DNA from: Dendrophyllia cribrosa
Lineage: Eukaryota; Cnidaria; Anthozoa; Scleractinia; Dendrophylliidae
Reading direction: 5' to 3'
Assembly (NCBI GenBank): GCA_024195265.1
Contig: JAJLRJ010000007.1
Coordinates: 12,016,218 to 12,080,217 of the forward strand
Length of the DNA stretch: 64,000 nt
Every line of letters starts with the position of its first letter. The stretch's first letter is position 1. A program made the position numbers and the translations under genes. This document shows positions 23,601 through 29,672 of this stretch, piece after piece. Under the pieces are notes generated by a model that worked only from the letters and a program-made list of their open reading frames with translations, ran no database searches and was not told the origin of the DNA.

Positions 23601-26600
23601 GTTTGTTGCGCGGTGTCACACAAGGTATGCTTTTGCAACGCTATGGCCTGTGACGCCTCTTTTTGACACTGGCTCATTCCATCATTTACCAACCTCGTTC
23701 CCAGGGTCTTCTCCAGGGGACGGGAAGGAGAAGACCCTGAGAACGAGATTGATCATTTACTGGGATGATGGCAGATACAATCTGTCATTACGTTCTACTA
23801 GAATACGCAAATTGTAAATTGTAGAGGAGTGACCTATAAATGTCATCAGTGTAGTGTGTGTTAATGTTATTGTTCTATCTGACAGGATGACTTTGCAGAG
23901 AACAAGGAGTTTATAACAGTTCACGTGTACAAATCAGACGGCAGCAGAATATTTTACCCAGGTAACCATGGTAACTGTGTTTTGTTACTCAGAAATGAAG
24001 CCTTTGTTATCCTTTCACTGCCCTGTGTGTAGATAAAATCCTCCGGCAAAATTAGCCAATCACAGGGGCAGATCCAGACTCCATCCTAAGGAATTTTTAA
24101 TAGAGACTGGAAACATTTTAGGCCCCTCTGGTCTTATTTTATATAAGGAGGGCCGTGGGGAGGGGAGGGGGGAGGGCCCGGGCCCTTCCCCTTCCCCTAG
24201 TTCCGCCACTGATTCAAACTATTGAGCAGTACTTTCAGGTCAGGGGTTATGTATGGGGGTGTATGTATGGGGGAGGGTGTATGTATGGGGGGTGGGTGGG
24301 GGGTGGAAGGGTCCGGGCCCCTCCCCTAGTTCCGCCACTAATTCAAACTATTAAGCAGTACTTTCAGGTCAGGGTGTATGTTATTTCGAATTGAAAAACA
24401 TGAAGGTACTCACCTTCTTATTACTTATTGTTTCTATCTTGTTTCAGATAACCCGTTCTTGGAAGGCACCAAGATAAACAGTCCATTCTACCTGGCCAAA
24501 CTCAATGCGCCAAAAGGGACAAGGCGATTCACGCTTGTTGTCTCTCAGTACGAGAAAACAAACACCATTCATTACACCATCAAGGCATGTGAACCTCTAC
24601 ACCTTTTATATTTGCTCCTACGTTTCACTTTATGCGACCGCGTGTTAATGAAAGCGCAGTTGCACCGATAGAGCAATTTTTTTTTGGGTGTCGTAAAACA
24701 AATCTAAGTAGTTACTCTGGCCAATGCAAACAGAGTCAGACATTCCAATGAATCAATCAGAGCTCCAAATGCGGGAAAAACGCTTGCGAGCAAGTCACAG
24801 TTGGTTTTGGTTTTAATTCTGATTGGTTGAGAAAGTGGCGCGCAGCAATGCAAAACCAAAGCAATCGCGAAGTCACTTTCAATACTCAATTGAAAACCGC
24901 TCTATACGGGAGTAATTATGTATGTACTTGTAGGTGTTTTTATTTTTTACAGCTTCAGAATTGATTAGAAATCTCTGCAACGTAACATTCTTAGTCCAGT
25001 GAGAGAGAGAAATAATGAATTTTTAAACAATCAGTTGTGACGACCATGACTTAGATTGGATGACACTGGCTACACGTATTGTAGTGCCCGTCATTGGTCA
25101 CATGTTTTCCCGCGCTTGCCACTGATTACGTGTTTTCCCGCGCTTGCCACTAGTTACGTGCTTTCCCGCGCTTTCCACCGGTCACGTGTTTTCCCGCGTT
25201 TGCCACTGTTCACGTGTTTTCCCGCGCTTGCCACTGGTTACGTGTTTCCCGTGCTTGTCATTGGTTACGTATTTTCCCGCGCCTGCCACTGGTCACGTGT
25301 TTTCCCGCGCCTGCCACTGGTTACGTACGGGTGTTTTTCCGCGCTTGCCAGTGGTCACTTGTTTACCCGCGCCTGCCACTGGTTACGTTTTTTCCCGCGC
25401 TTGCCAGTGGTGAGGTGTTTTCGTTGAAGTTATGTTTGGCTTATACCACAACTGTTTTTACCATTTTACGTCACCGTAGCACACGTGATTCCACAGTGAT
25501 TAATGTTTTGTTTTATTATTCAACTGCAGGTCTTTTCGTCGACTGAATTCCGTTTATCTGCTGTTCCTATCCCACACACAGTTGAAAAACAGGTAAGACA
25601 GGTTTCATTGACTCGATTAACTGGATTAACTGGATTAACTTGTCTTTGTGTTCAACGACATTGTGATATTACAACTCTTGTAACACGAATGCCTCGCTCA
25701 CCGTTGTTACTTAAAAAAAGACATTTATATTAGTGGCAATTCACAAATAATGGTCTAGTTTTGTTTAAAATTATTCTACTAGTGCTCTTAGAGTAGAAAT
25801 GAGTGTCTTGGGCTACAGATGGCCAGGATGGAAAAATGGATTGCAATTGCCTTTTCAAATTTATCGCCTTGTGTCTTGTAAACTTCGCTAAAACTCTGAT
25901 TATGGGTTATATCCTCTCTTCGAAATTCCCTAGCTATCTTCCTCTTAGTGTTCTATAAGCATTTCGTGTATGAAATTAATTTCGTATGTATGACGTTAAT
26001 TTCGGCAGTTTTGACCCAAACATCAAAATCCCCATGATAAGCTTTCAATAGACCATTTTTCAGTTGTCTTCTTAGTGTCCTGGCCTATGAGTGGAAGCGA
26101 GGCTGAAGTTGACCTTGTTATGATACAGACCTTGGAGCTTTTCAGGTGTAAATTTACCTAGTTAGCATGAGAAAAGCATTATTTACATATGAAAGGCAGA
26201 AAGGTTTGTATCAAAGCAAGGTCACCTCCAGCCTCGCTTCCACTCAAAGGAACTTACAGTCGAGGCTAATGCGGGGGAATATCATTAAAAATATTTGCAC
26301 GTGAAAAGATTCCCCCGCATGAGCCTCGATTGCACGCTAGTTCCAGTTCAATACCGTGAATACGAATATTGTCTATTGAACTGTTGTATTGTTTATATTC
26401 AGGTGACAGGTGAATGGAAAGGCAACTTAGCTGGCGGATGCCCTAATTACTCTTCACATTCCAGTAATCCAGTCTATCGTCTGCAACTTAAACCATCACC
26501 ACCTACAGAAACAGCTGAAGTTCTCCTCAAACTGCGTGGCCCAAAGTAGGTTTGGATTGCAAAGCAGTTTACTTATTTCCTTTCTAAAGTAGCCATGTTT

Positions 26601-27610
26601 GCTTTGCAGTCGGGCGAAACAAGTGTCAGTGTCGGTGTTCGACTGATCTTGTCCAATCCAAGATCAGTTGGTGCTCGACTGATCTTGTCCAATCTGTACT
26701 TTGCACCAGTTGCATTTTACACCAGTTGCACTTTGCACCAGTTGCACTTTGCACCAGTTGCACTTTGCACCAGTTGCGCTTTGCACCAGTTGCACTTTGC
26801 ACCAGCTGCACTTTGCACCAGCTGCACTTTGCACCAGTTGCGCTTTGCACCAGTTGCACTTTGCACCAGCTGAACTTTGCACCAGCTGCACTTTGCGCCA
26901 GTTGCGCTTTGCACCAGTTGCGCTTTGCACCAGTTGCACTTTGCGCCAGTTGGACTTTGCACCAGCTGCACTTTGCACCAGCTGCACTTTGCACCAGTTG
27001 CGCTTTGCACCAGTTGCACTTTGCACCAGCTGCACTTTGCACCAGTTGCGCTTTGCACCAGTTGCGCTTTGCACCAGCTGCACTTTACACCAGCTGCACT
27101 TTGCATCAGTTGCACTTTGCACCAGTTGCACTTTGCACCAGTTGCGCTTTGCACCAGCTGCACTTTACACCAGCTGCACTTTACACCAGCTGCACTTTGC
27201 ATCGGTTGCACTTTGCACCAGTTGCGCTTTGCACCAGTTGCACTTTTTTATGCCCATGATGCATATTTTATAGCGCTTAACACCAGTAGTAGTTTTCTTG
27301 TCGCAGTTTTCTCGCTCTTGGCGTCGACCGCATTGTTTTGTTTAGTTCTGACGGGTTCTTGCTTAAATTCGTCGTCGTTCTGAGTGTCTATGATTTGAAT
27401 TATGCTGGTAAGCCTGCTCATAAAAACCGCACTATCGTGTTCAGGATGCGCGGACTTAAAACACATTATTTAATTTGTCTAAAAATAATTTCTCACCTTT
27501 CCTTTTTTTTCCCCGCAATTAGGCAATTTTCAGTTGGTGCCATAATTCGTTCCGTTGACCGCGCCTCTGATGGGAAGCCTGTGTACGAGGCTTACTCTGA
27601 CACTTACAGG
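1081..27610 (+). CDS. CAPN7: Calpain-7 (PalB-type cysteine protease), 24 exons visible, 3' end lost in assembly gap
   Basis: Joined exons encode about 760 residues that follow the calpain-7 family from end to end: two MIT domains (about 1-74 and 88-150), a linker, a papain-like calpain core (about 215-546) and C2-like domains (about 550 onwards). The family is an intracellular, non-classical calpain that binds ESCRT-III proteins through its MIT domains and belongs to the fungal PalB lineage. The catalytic residues are Cys286 (DCSFLASLA), His454 ([11 protein letters not shown]) and Asn474 ([11 protein letters not shown]), so the enzyme should be active. The start is the ATG at 1081, which has a favourable AAAATGG context and is preceded by no in-frame ATG. 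Family members are about 810 residues long, so roughly 50 C-terminal residues are missing, cut off by the 500-N gap. All introns are GT-AG except one GC-AG. Exon coordinates are given in the next three entries. Confidence 0.95.
1304..1696. other. CAPN7: Calpain-7 intron 1
   Basis: Intron with a strong GTACGTAAGT donor. It contains a short direct duplication of a TTGATATTCTTCTTCTTCTC motif (about 1346-1386). Nothing else was recognised. Confidence 0.7.
2031..2188. mobile_element. 158-bp MITE in intron 3
   Basis: The terminal inverted repeats are GCAGGGGTGTAGCTAAGA on the left and the complement of GCAGGGGCGCAGCTAAGA on the right. They are flanked by TGTA on both sides, which fits a TA or TGTA target duplication. 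There is no coding capacity. Confidence 0.75.
2847..5104. mobile_element. Tc1/mariner-like non-autonomous element nested in the 2464-5323 transposon
   Basis: The element begins CAGTACTGTGCAAAAGTAAT and its inverted end reads CAGTACTGAGCAAAAGTAAT. Both ends are flanked by TA (2845-2846 and 5105-5106), as expected for Tc1/mariner. Clusters of a degenerate CGAAAATTC/CGAAAGTTC motif lie near both ends (about 2985-3110 and 4785-4920). A segment of about 30 bp around GCGCGACAGTTCACTGTAAC is repeated directly at about 4370 and 4551. No transposase was seen. Confidence 0.75.
3453..3526 (+). repeat. tRNA-like sequence, probable SINE head
   Basis: A 74-base stretch has an A-box-like GTGGCGCAGTGTGTAAGC and a B-box-like GAGTTCGATTCTCG about 35 bases downstream, followed by a T-rich tail. 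The acceptor stem does not pair well, so a tRNA-derived SINE or relic is more likely than a functional tRNA gene. It lies inside the nested mariner-like element. Confidence 0.5.
7808..7950. repeat. 143-bp palindromic MITE in intron 5
   Basis: The left arm AGGGGTGCCCGGAATAAGGC is matched by an inverted right arm reading AGGGGTGCCAGGAAAAAAGC, and both run into CCTAAGTGAC. The whole forms a hairpin-like element with no coding content. A run of about 20 G lies just upstream (about 7692-7711). Confidence 0.7.
8009..8156. repeat. 148-bp palindromic element in intron 5
   Basis: The left arm GTGCATTGTTGAGTTATATA is matched inverted at the right end as GTGCATTGCTGAGTTATATA. The match continues through GGAATTTTTAAGAACAC. 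It lies 58 bp after the previous palindrome. Confidence 0.75.
8812..9790. repeat. Two copies of one element in inverted orientation (8812-9176 and 9372-9790)
   Basis: The two copies are diverged but clearly related: the landmarks AGGCGTGAG, TGATCGCATGATC-like and CATCCAGCTGTAATCG recur in reverse order. Each copy is bounded by a CCTGCCAA-type end (the second copy's right end is mutated). Between them lie about 195 bp of unrelated sequence. The pair could form a stem of more than 350 bp in the calpain-7 pre-mRNA (intron 6). Confidence 0.75.
9790..9924 (+). repeat. Truncated copy of the TTAA/88-mer MITE family
   Basis: It contains half of the 88-base unit (GTGTGACCATTCAGATGAAA, then GGTACCATTTG) and the 3' portion of the family ending GCACTCTTGGGAGTTA. 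The 5' end is missing where it abuts the neighbouring inverted-repeat element. Confidence 0.7.
10102..20039 (+). CDS. CAPN7: Calpain-7 exons 7-17: protease core
   Basis: The exons are 10102-10164, 10882-10945, 11850-11935, 14883-14976, 15202-15312, 15943-15978, 16645-16762, 17879-17988, 18796-18846, 19549-19642 and 19940-20039. Exon 9 carries the catalytic Cys286 in [16 protein letters not shown]. Exon 14 carries His454 in [11 protein letters not shown], and exon 15 carries Asn474 in [11 protein letters not shown]. Other conserved family stretches are [10 protein letters not shown] and [20 protein letters not shown] (exons 11-12), [13 protein letters not shown] (exon 13) and [20 protein letters not shown] (exon 17). 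Exon 12 has only 36 bases. No frameshift or stop interrupts the frame. Confidence 0.94.
10512..10655 (+). pseudogene. LINE reverse-transcriptase ORF, 3' remnant
   Basis: The frame reads [20 protein letters not shown] and then [20 protein letters not shown], ending LLMKFLS and a stop. This is the characteristic C-terminus of a non-LTR retrotransposon ORF2. A 3' untranslated tail with an A-rich end follows to about 10792. Everything upstream is missing, as in a 5'-truncated insertion. It sits in intron 7 of calpain-7. Confidence 0.75.
10970..11043 (-). repeat. Fragment of the TTAA/88-mer MITE family
   Basis: Starts TTAACTCCCAAGAGTGCC and includes AAATGGTAC and GTACCATGCAAAAGTAC, all landmarks of the family in the same orientation as the large array at 12220. 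It is truncated. Confidence 0.6.
12220..14452 (-). mobile_element. TTAA-flanked MITE expanded into a satellite array (24 copies of an 88-bp unit)
   Basis: The ends are TTAACCCTTTAACTCCCAAG and, inverted, TTAACCCTTTCACTCCCAAA, so TTAA is the likely target duplication. Between them lie 24 head-to-tail copies of an 88-bp unit (about 12296-14407), recognised by GAGGTTTCATTTGAATGG and ACTCAAAAGTTAGAACAAA. One copy has a 3-bp deletion; the others keep the 88-bp period. Diagnostic variants (AACAAAAGG at 12821 and 13613; GGTTACACC at 13221 and 14013) recur exactly 792 bp apart, so a block of nine units was itself duplicated. Short dispersed relatives in this window hold only one or two units. It fills most of intron 9. 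Open frames within it are repeat artefacts. Confidence 0.9.
14667..14815. repeat. Simple repeats (TTGA)n and GATGGT-type
   Basis: A (TTGA)n tract is followed by irregular GATGAT/GGTGATGGT trinucleotide-type repetition. Frames open through it are low-complexity. It lies in intron 9, just before exon 10. Confidence 0.8.
15327..15460. repeat. Partial copy of a palindromic MITE family (TCAATTGAGTGTCG family)
   Basis: It shares the tract from AAAGTAATTTCGTGATTGC through GCTTTGTGATTGGCTAAAAA to ACCAATCAGAAGTAAA with fuller copies at 17332, 22875, 24670 and 51353. Only one half of the palindrome is present. It starts 15 bp after exon 11 of calpain-7. Confidence 0.75.
16394..16548 (+). repeat. LINE-like 3' tail
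   Basis: The stretch ends GTATCCTCAATAAAGATTTA followed by (TTA)n, a layout typical of the 3' end of LINEs that finish in a microsatellite. No coding portion is attached. It lies in intron 12, not far after a run of about 26 G (around 16215-16240). Confidence 0.45.
16812..17050 (+). repeat. tRNA-derived SINE
   Basis: The head is tRNA-like: an A box TGGTCTAGTGGTTAGCGCG (from 16821) and a B box GGTTCAAGCC (16865-16874) at normal spacing. A body follows with TTGATTCCTTAGACAAGAAA and GGACTAGCATCCCATCC. A second copy of the body without the head lies at about 22258-22400. It sits in intron 13 of calpain-7. The downstream limit is uncertain. Confidence 0.75.
17332..17631. repeat. Palindromic MITE, TCAATTGAGTGTCG family, near-full copy
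   Basis: Starts ATTCAATTGAGTGTCGAAAG and ends in the complement, ACGACACTCAATTGAAAA. The interior carries GCGTTTTCCCGCGCTTGGCG. It belongs to the same family as 22875-23158 and 51353-51626. Confidence 0.8.
18980..19275 (+). mobile_element. TTAA/88-mer MITE, two-unit copy
   Basis: Contains two 88-base units (each with AACTTTYGAGTCTGTGGAYG and TTGCATGGTACCATT) and the family 3' end, finishing GTTGAAAGGTTAA. The 5' terminus is degraded. Orientation is opposite to the array at 12220. Confidence 0.8.
19366..19491. repeat. Half copy of the TCAATTGAGTGTCG palindromic MITE
   Basis: Shares GAGTTCTGATTGGTTCATTG, GTGATTGGTCAGAGTGATTA and GGTTTTGGTTTTACGACACT with complete members. It ends 58 bp before exon 16 of calpain-7. 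Confidence 0.65.
20211..20424 (+). mobile_element. TTAA/88-mer MITE, single-unit copy (214 bp)
   Basis: Begins GTAACCCTTTCACTCCCAGA (one change from TTAA) and ends GGGAGTTAAAGGGTTAA. It has exactly one 88-base unit and an AT-rich 3' part (TTACAAAATGAAATTTGGGA). It is the simplest member of the family here and a good reference copy. Confidence 0.85.
20474..20805. mobile_element. 332-bp element with inverted termini and an internal tRNA-like segment
   Basis: The left end ATAGGTCAGCATTAGATTCC is matched by an inverted right end reading TTAGGTTAGCATTAGATTCC. The inversion extends through CATCCAC and ACACCACCTC. Inside, on the minus strand, 20588-20672 looks tRNA-like, with an A-box-like GGTGGTACTCTGG and a B box GGTTCAATCC. 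This could be a SINE caught inside a foldback element. Confidence 0.7.
20805..20972. mobile_element. 168-bp palindromic MITE
   Basis: Left arm AATAGACCAATTTCGATCTA, inverted right arm AATAGAACAATTTCGATATA. The arms extend about 70 bp each, through GAGGCTTGGGGGAATAAA. It directly abuts the previous element. Confidence 0.8.
20975..21190. repeat. Repeat family shared with 26046-26260
   Basis: Both copies contain ACAGTTGTGTGCTTAGTACC-like starts, then GTGAGGCTG, a TTTACATATGAAA-like tract, AGAAAGGTTTGTAT and a closing GCCTCRCTTCC. The outer parts are partly inverted relative to each other, as in a MITE. No coding content. Confidence 0.6.
21283..27610 (+). CDS. CAPN7: Calpain-7 exons 18-24: C2-like domains, truncated by the gap
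   Basis: The exons are 21283-21329, 23190-23278, 23886-23961, 24448-24584, 25530-25592, 26403-26545 and 27523 to at least 27609. Recognisable stretches include [71 protein letters not shown] and [10 protein letters not shown]. Exon 21 must end at AAG 24584 before a GC donor: using the nearest GT (24589) puts a stop five codons into exon 22. Exon 24 ends at the gap in SDTYR, where the family continues for about 50 more residues. The sequence after the gap (28111 on) does not resemble the missing end. Confidence 0.92.
22875..23158. repeat. Palindromic MITE, full copy, adjacent to exon 19
   Basis: Starts AGAGCAGTTTTCAATTGAGT and ends in the complement, CTCAATTGAAAACTGCTCT. The interior includes ACCAATCACAGCAGTCG-like sequence and GCGCGGGAAAACGCGTGCGA. 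Its right end is only 31 bp from the exon 19 acceptor of calpain-7. Confidence 0.85.
23262..23655 (+). repeat. Tandem repeat, unit about 47 bp, overlapping the exon 19 splice donor
   Basis: Roughly eight diverged copies follow the pattern TCACRCAAAAGGTAYGCTTT then TGTAACGCCATGGCTTGTCA. The first unit includes the last bases of exon 19 (CACATCACACAAAAG) and its GTATG donor, so several downstream units carry a donor-like sequence. Confidence 0.75.
23691..23748. repeat. Short hairpin (about 21-bp arms)
   Basis: CTCGTTCCCAGGGTCTTCTC is followed 12 bases later by its complement with one mismatch (GAGAAGACCCTGAGAACGAG). Confidence 0.75.
24066..24375. repeat. GGCGGATC-type element with a tandemly duplicated end
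   Basis: Starts around GGGGCAGATCCAGACTCC and ends CCCTAGTTCCGCCACTG, the inverted counterpart of CAGTGGCGGATC-type termini. The terminal segment, including ATTCAAACTATTGAGCAGTA and the following CTTTCAGGTC, then repeats about 130 bp further on. Intron 20 of calpain-7. A similar element lies at 50235-50367. Confidence 0.5.
24670..24903. repeat. Palindromic MITE, TCAATTGAGTGTCG family, diverged copy
   Basis: Starts AGAGCAATTTTTTTTTGGGT and ends ACTCAATTGAAAACCGCTCT. The interior is shorter than in other members. Confidence 0.75.
25086..25420 (+). repeat. 28-bp minisatellite, about 12 copies, with E2F-like and E-box motifs
   Basis: The unit is close to CACTGGTCACGTG followed by TTTTCCCGCGCTTGC. 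Most copies hold TTTCCCGC, which matches the E2F consensus TTTSSCGC, and at least three hold the E-box CACGTG. Because 28 is not a multiple of 3, all frames read through it; the resulting frames are not genes. Confidence 0.85.
26046..26260. repeat. Second copy of the 20975-21190 repeat family
   Basis: Shares CAGTTGTCTTCTTAGTGTCC, GAGTGGAAGCGAGGCTG and the inverted CAGCCTCGCTTCCACTC. A hairpin with TGCGGGGGAAT and ATTCCCCCGCA follows (about 26270-26320). Confidence 0.65.
26697..27248 (+). repeat. 16-bp minisatellite, about 34 copies
   Basis: The unit is CACCAGTTGCACTTTG with common variants CACCAGCTGCACTTTG and TTGCGCTTTG. It contains no stop codon in any of the six frames, so it produces apparent proteins of up to 190 residues with a 16-residue period on both strands. 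It lies in intron 23 of calpain-7. Confidence 0.95.
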
Positions 27611-28110
27611 NNNNNNNNNNNNNNNNNNNNNNNNNNNNNNNNNNNNNNNNNNNNNNNNNNNNNNNNNNNNNNNNNNNNNNNNNNNNNNNNNNNNNNNNNN
27701 NNNNNNNNNNNNNNNNNNNNNNNNNNNNNNNNNNNNNNNNNNNNNNNNNNNNNNNNNNNNNNNNNNNNNNNNNNNNNNNNNNNNNNNNNNNNNNNNNNNN
27801 NNNNNNNNNNNNNNNNNNNNNNNNNNNNNNNNNNNNNNNNNNNNNNNNNNNNNNNNNNNNNNNNNNNNNNNNNNNNNNNNNNNNNNNNNNNNNNNNNNNN
27901 NNNNNNNNNNNNNNNNNNNNNNNNNNNNNNNNNNNNNNNNNNNNNNNNNNNNNNNNNNNNNNNNNNNNNNNNNNNNNNNNNNNNNNNNNNNNNNNNNNNN
28001 NNNNNNNNNNNNNNNNNNNNNNNNNNNNNNNNNNNNNNNNNNNNNNNNNNNNNNNNNNNNNNNNNNNNNNNNNNNNNNNNNNNNNNNNNNNNNNNNNNNN
28101 NNNNNNNNNN
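27611..28110. other. Assembly gap of exactly 500 N
   Basis: The round size suggests a placeholder rather than a measured distance. It removes the final coding part and 3' end of calpain-7. The sequence following it (28111-28172) ends in a short TAATG microsatellite and does not resemble the missing protein end. Confidence 0.98.
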
Positions 28111-29193
28111 AGGCAGAAAAATTCTCGATCGAGCCTGAAAAAGTGTAAGGTAATGTAATGTAATGTAATGTAGACTTTGGTTTGAGCCAATTGCAAGGCG
28201 GGAACTATTAGAGCCAATGAAAAGACGTGTTATTGCCACACCAAGAACCCGTTGCCTAGCACGTGACCAAAATCTTCCTGAAGTGAAATTCTTGAAATTA
28301 CAAACTGATTTTAAAAAGATTTTGCACATATCGCATGTTTTAAACTCCTAAAATAATGTCAGCGTCAGAATCTTCATTTTAATTAACGTGTTTCGTTGCA
28401 ACAATTCCCTTCCAAACAAAGCATCGTGAACGGCTCGCTTTCTTAGGTATTTGTTCAAGCGTAAAATATGCAACTTTGTTTGTCTAGACAAACCGTCGCG
28501 CTTCTTCACACACAAACAAGGGAAATTCGTTCTGTCGAGCAAACTGACGATAATTCGAACGAGTGAAAAGGCTTAATAACCGGCACTAAACAAGTTTTTG
28601 TACAAAATAAATCTTGATTACACGTGCAGAAACATGAAGGCGGTAACGCAACAGACTTGCATGTTTCACGCTTGAACAAACACGTAAAAGGGTTAGCCTT
28701 TGAACAAGAATTCTCCATTTCAACTTTTGCAGCACGCTTCATATTTCCAAACCTTTTTCTACTCGTTCTACTCATTTTAAAACGTTTTCAATAGCTTTTA
28801 AAACGTTTCTTGGCTGCTTTATTGTCTGATATGAAATGTTTACTACAACATTACAGCGATTTTGATTTCAGTTAGCCGATCAAAGCATGACATTTTTTAA
28901 TTCTTCGGTGAGTGTGGTCAAAGGGCCACCAAACTGTCAAAAACATAATTCCGTTGCCACACAAATCAAAATCATTTCCTCGTTGGCACTCTATCGATAG
29001 GTATGCCTAGTATAAAAGCAAACCCAATGTTTTTTTGGTTCGCTCAACAACATTTACAATGACCACAATAAGGGTGTTACGAAAACGAAGACCCTCGAAA
29101 ACGAAGACCTAAGACCCAAGATAATGCCGACTATGACAGAACTGTCTTAAGTAAACAGTTATAATGCAACTATTATTTCATAACACTGATAAA
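28111..29193. other. Intergenic stretch after the gap, no gene recognised
   Basis: AT-rich sequence with a (TAATG)n microsatellite at about 28147-28172 and a tandem GAAAACGAAGACC motif near 29073-29105. No coding region on either strand resembles a known family. The missing calpain-7 end was looked for here and not found. Confidence 0.6.
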
Positions 29194-29272
29194 ATGGGAC
29201 AACAGGAAATTCACATAATGATTAATGGCTACTGTACCCATTAAGCATTATGCGAATTTTCTGTTGTCCCAT
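29194..29272. repeat. 79-nt near-perfect hairpin
   Basis: ATGGGACAACAGGAAATTCA pairs with the complement of ATGGGACAACAGAAAATTCG. The pairing continues inward through CATAATG and then TTAATGG/CCATTAA, leaving a loop of about 9 nt. It could be a tiny MITE or a pre-miRNA-like stem-loop; the sequence alone does not decide. Confidence 0.75.
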
Positions 29273-29356
29273 GTTTCTTTAGTATCAGGCACGTGTTTTG
29301 AAATCGCATCCATTTCTAATTCTCTATGCTCAGCCGGTGTTTCGATCAAATTCAAC

Positions 29357-29672
29357 ATGTATCTAAGCGTTCGCGTTATTTTTTATATCTGTTCTTTGAC
29401 TGCTGCATTTTTACAATTAAGTTTAGACGATCAGATGTTAGCGACCGAAGTTTCGTTTCCATCCGTGGATGGGCAATTGGCGTTGCAAACGGAATGCGAG
29501 CAAAGATGACCCAACAGAGATTAAACAATGTTGCAATCACGATACGCACAAGACAAGAACTGACGTTGTGCGACATGTTGATGTGGCCAGCGAATTTGTC
29601 AGTCGAAATGATAACCGCAAACGTAACTTTGGAACATTTACTGACGCTGACCTTCTTCATATAGCCAACTAA
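29357..29672 (+). pseudogene. Possible secreted peptide gene split by a frame change
   Basis: An ATG at 29357 opens a frame beginning MYLSVRVIFYICSLTAAFLQ, a good signal-peptide-like stretch, and ends at a stop at 29507-29509 after TECEQR. An overlapping frame then continues as KDDPTEIKQCCNHD and DNRKRNFGTF, up to a stop at 29670-29672. Joined by a one-base shift or a short intron they would make a secreted protein of about 105 residues with a basic NRKR site. No family is recognised. The opposite strand is also open here, so this may be chance. Confidence 0.2.

Larger units (their letters stand above)
24585..25529 (+). other. CAPN7: GC-AG intron (intron 21 of calpain-7)
   Basis: The exon 21 frame ends TIHYTIK at 24584 and is followed by GCATGT rather than GT. 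The acceptor CAACTGCAG at 25529 is normal. The exon 21/22 join reads [10 protein letters not shown], which fits the family. The nearest downstream GT donor (24589) would add four bases and create an immediate stop. The intron contains a palindromic MITE (24670-24903) and a 28-bp minisatellite. Confidence 0.85.

Noticed and set aside
24585..24590. GT donor at 24589 for calpain-7 exon 21
   Set aside because: Using it shifts the frame and gives a stop five codons into exon 22; the GC donor at 24585 keeps the family sequence.
25056..25546. Cysteine-rich frames such as [15 protein letters not shown]
   Set aside because: They are readings of the 28-bp minisatellite.
26626..27383. Several long frames of 138 to 190 residues on both strands
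   Set aside because: They are readings of the 16-bp minisatellite, which has no stop in any frame; the period of 16 residues on both strands shows this.
27338..28329. Long frames running through the N gap
   Set aside because: Most of their length is unknown sequence, and the real frame on the left side is calpain-7 exon 24.
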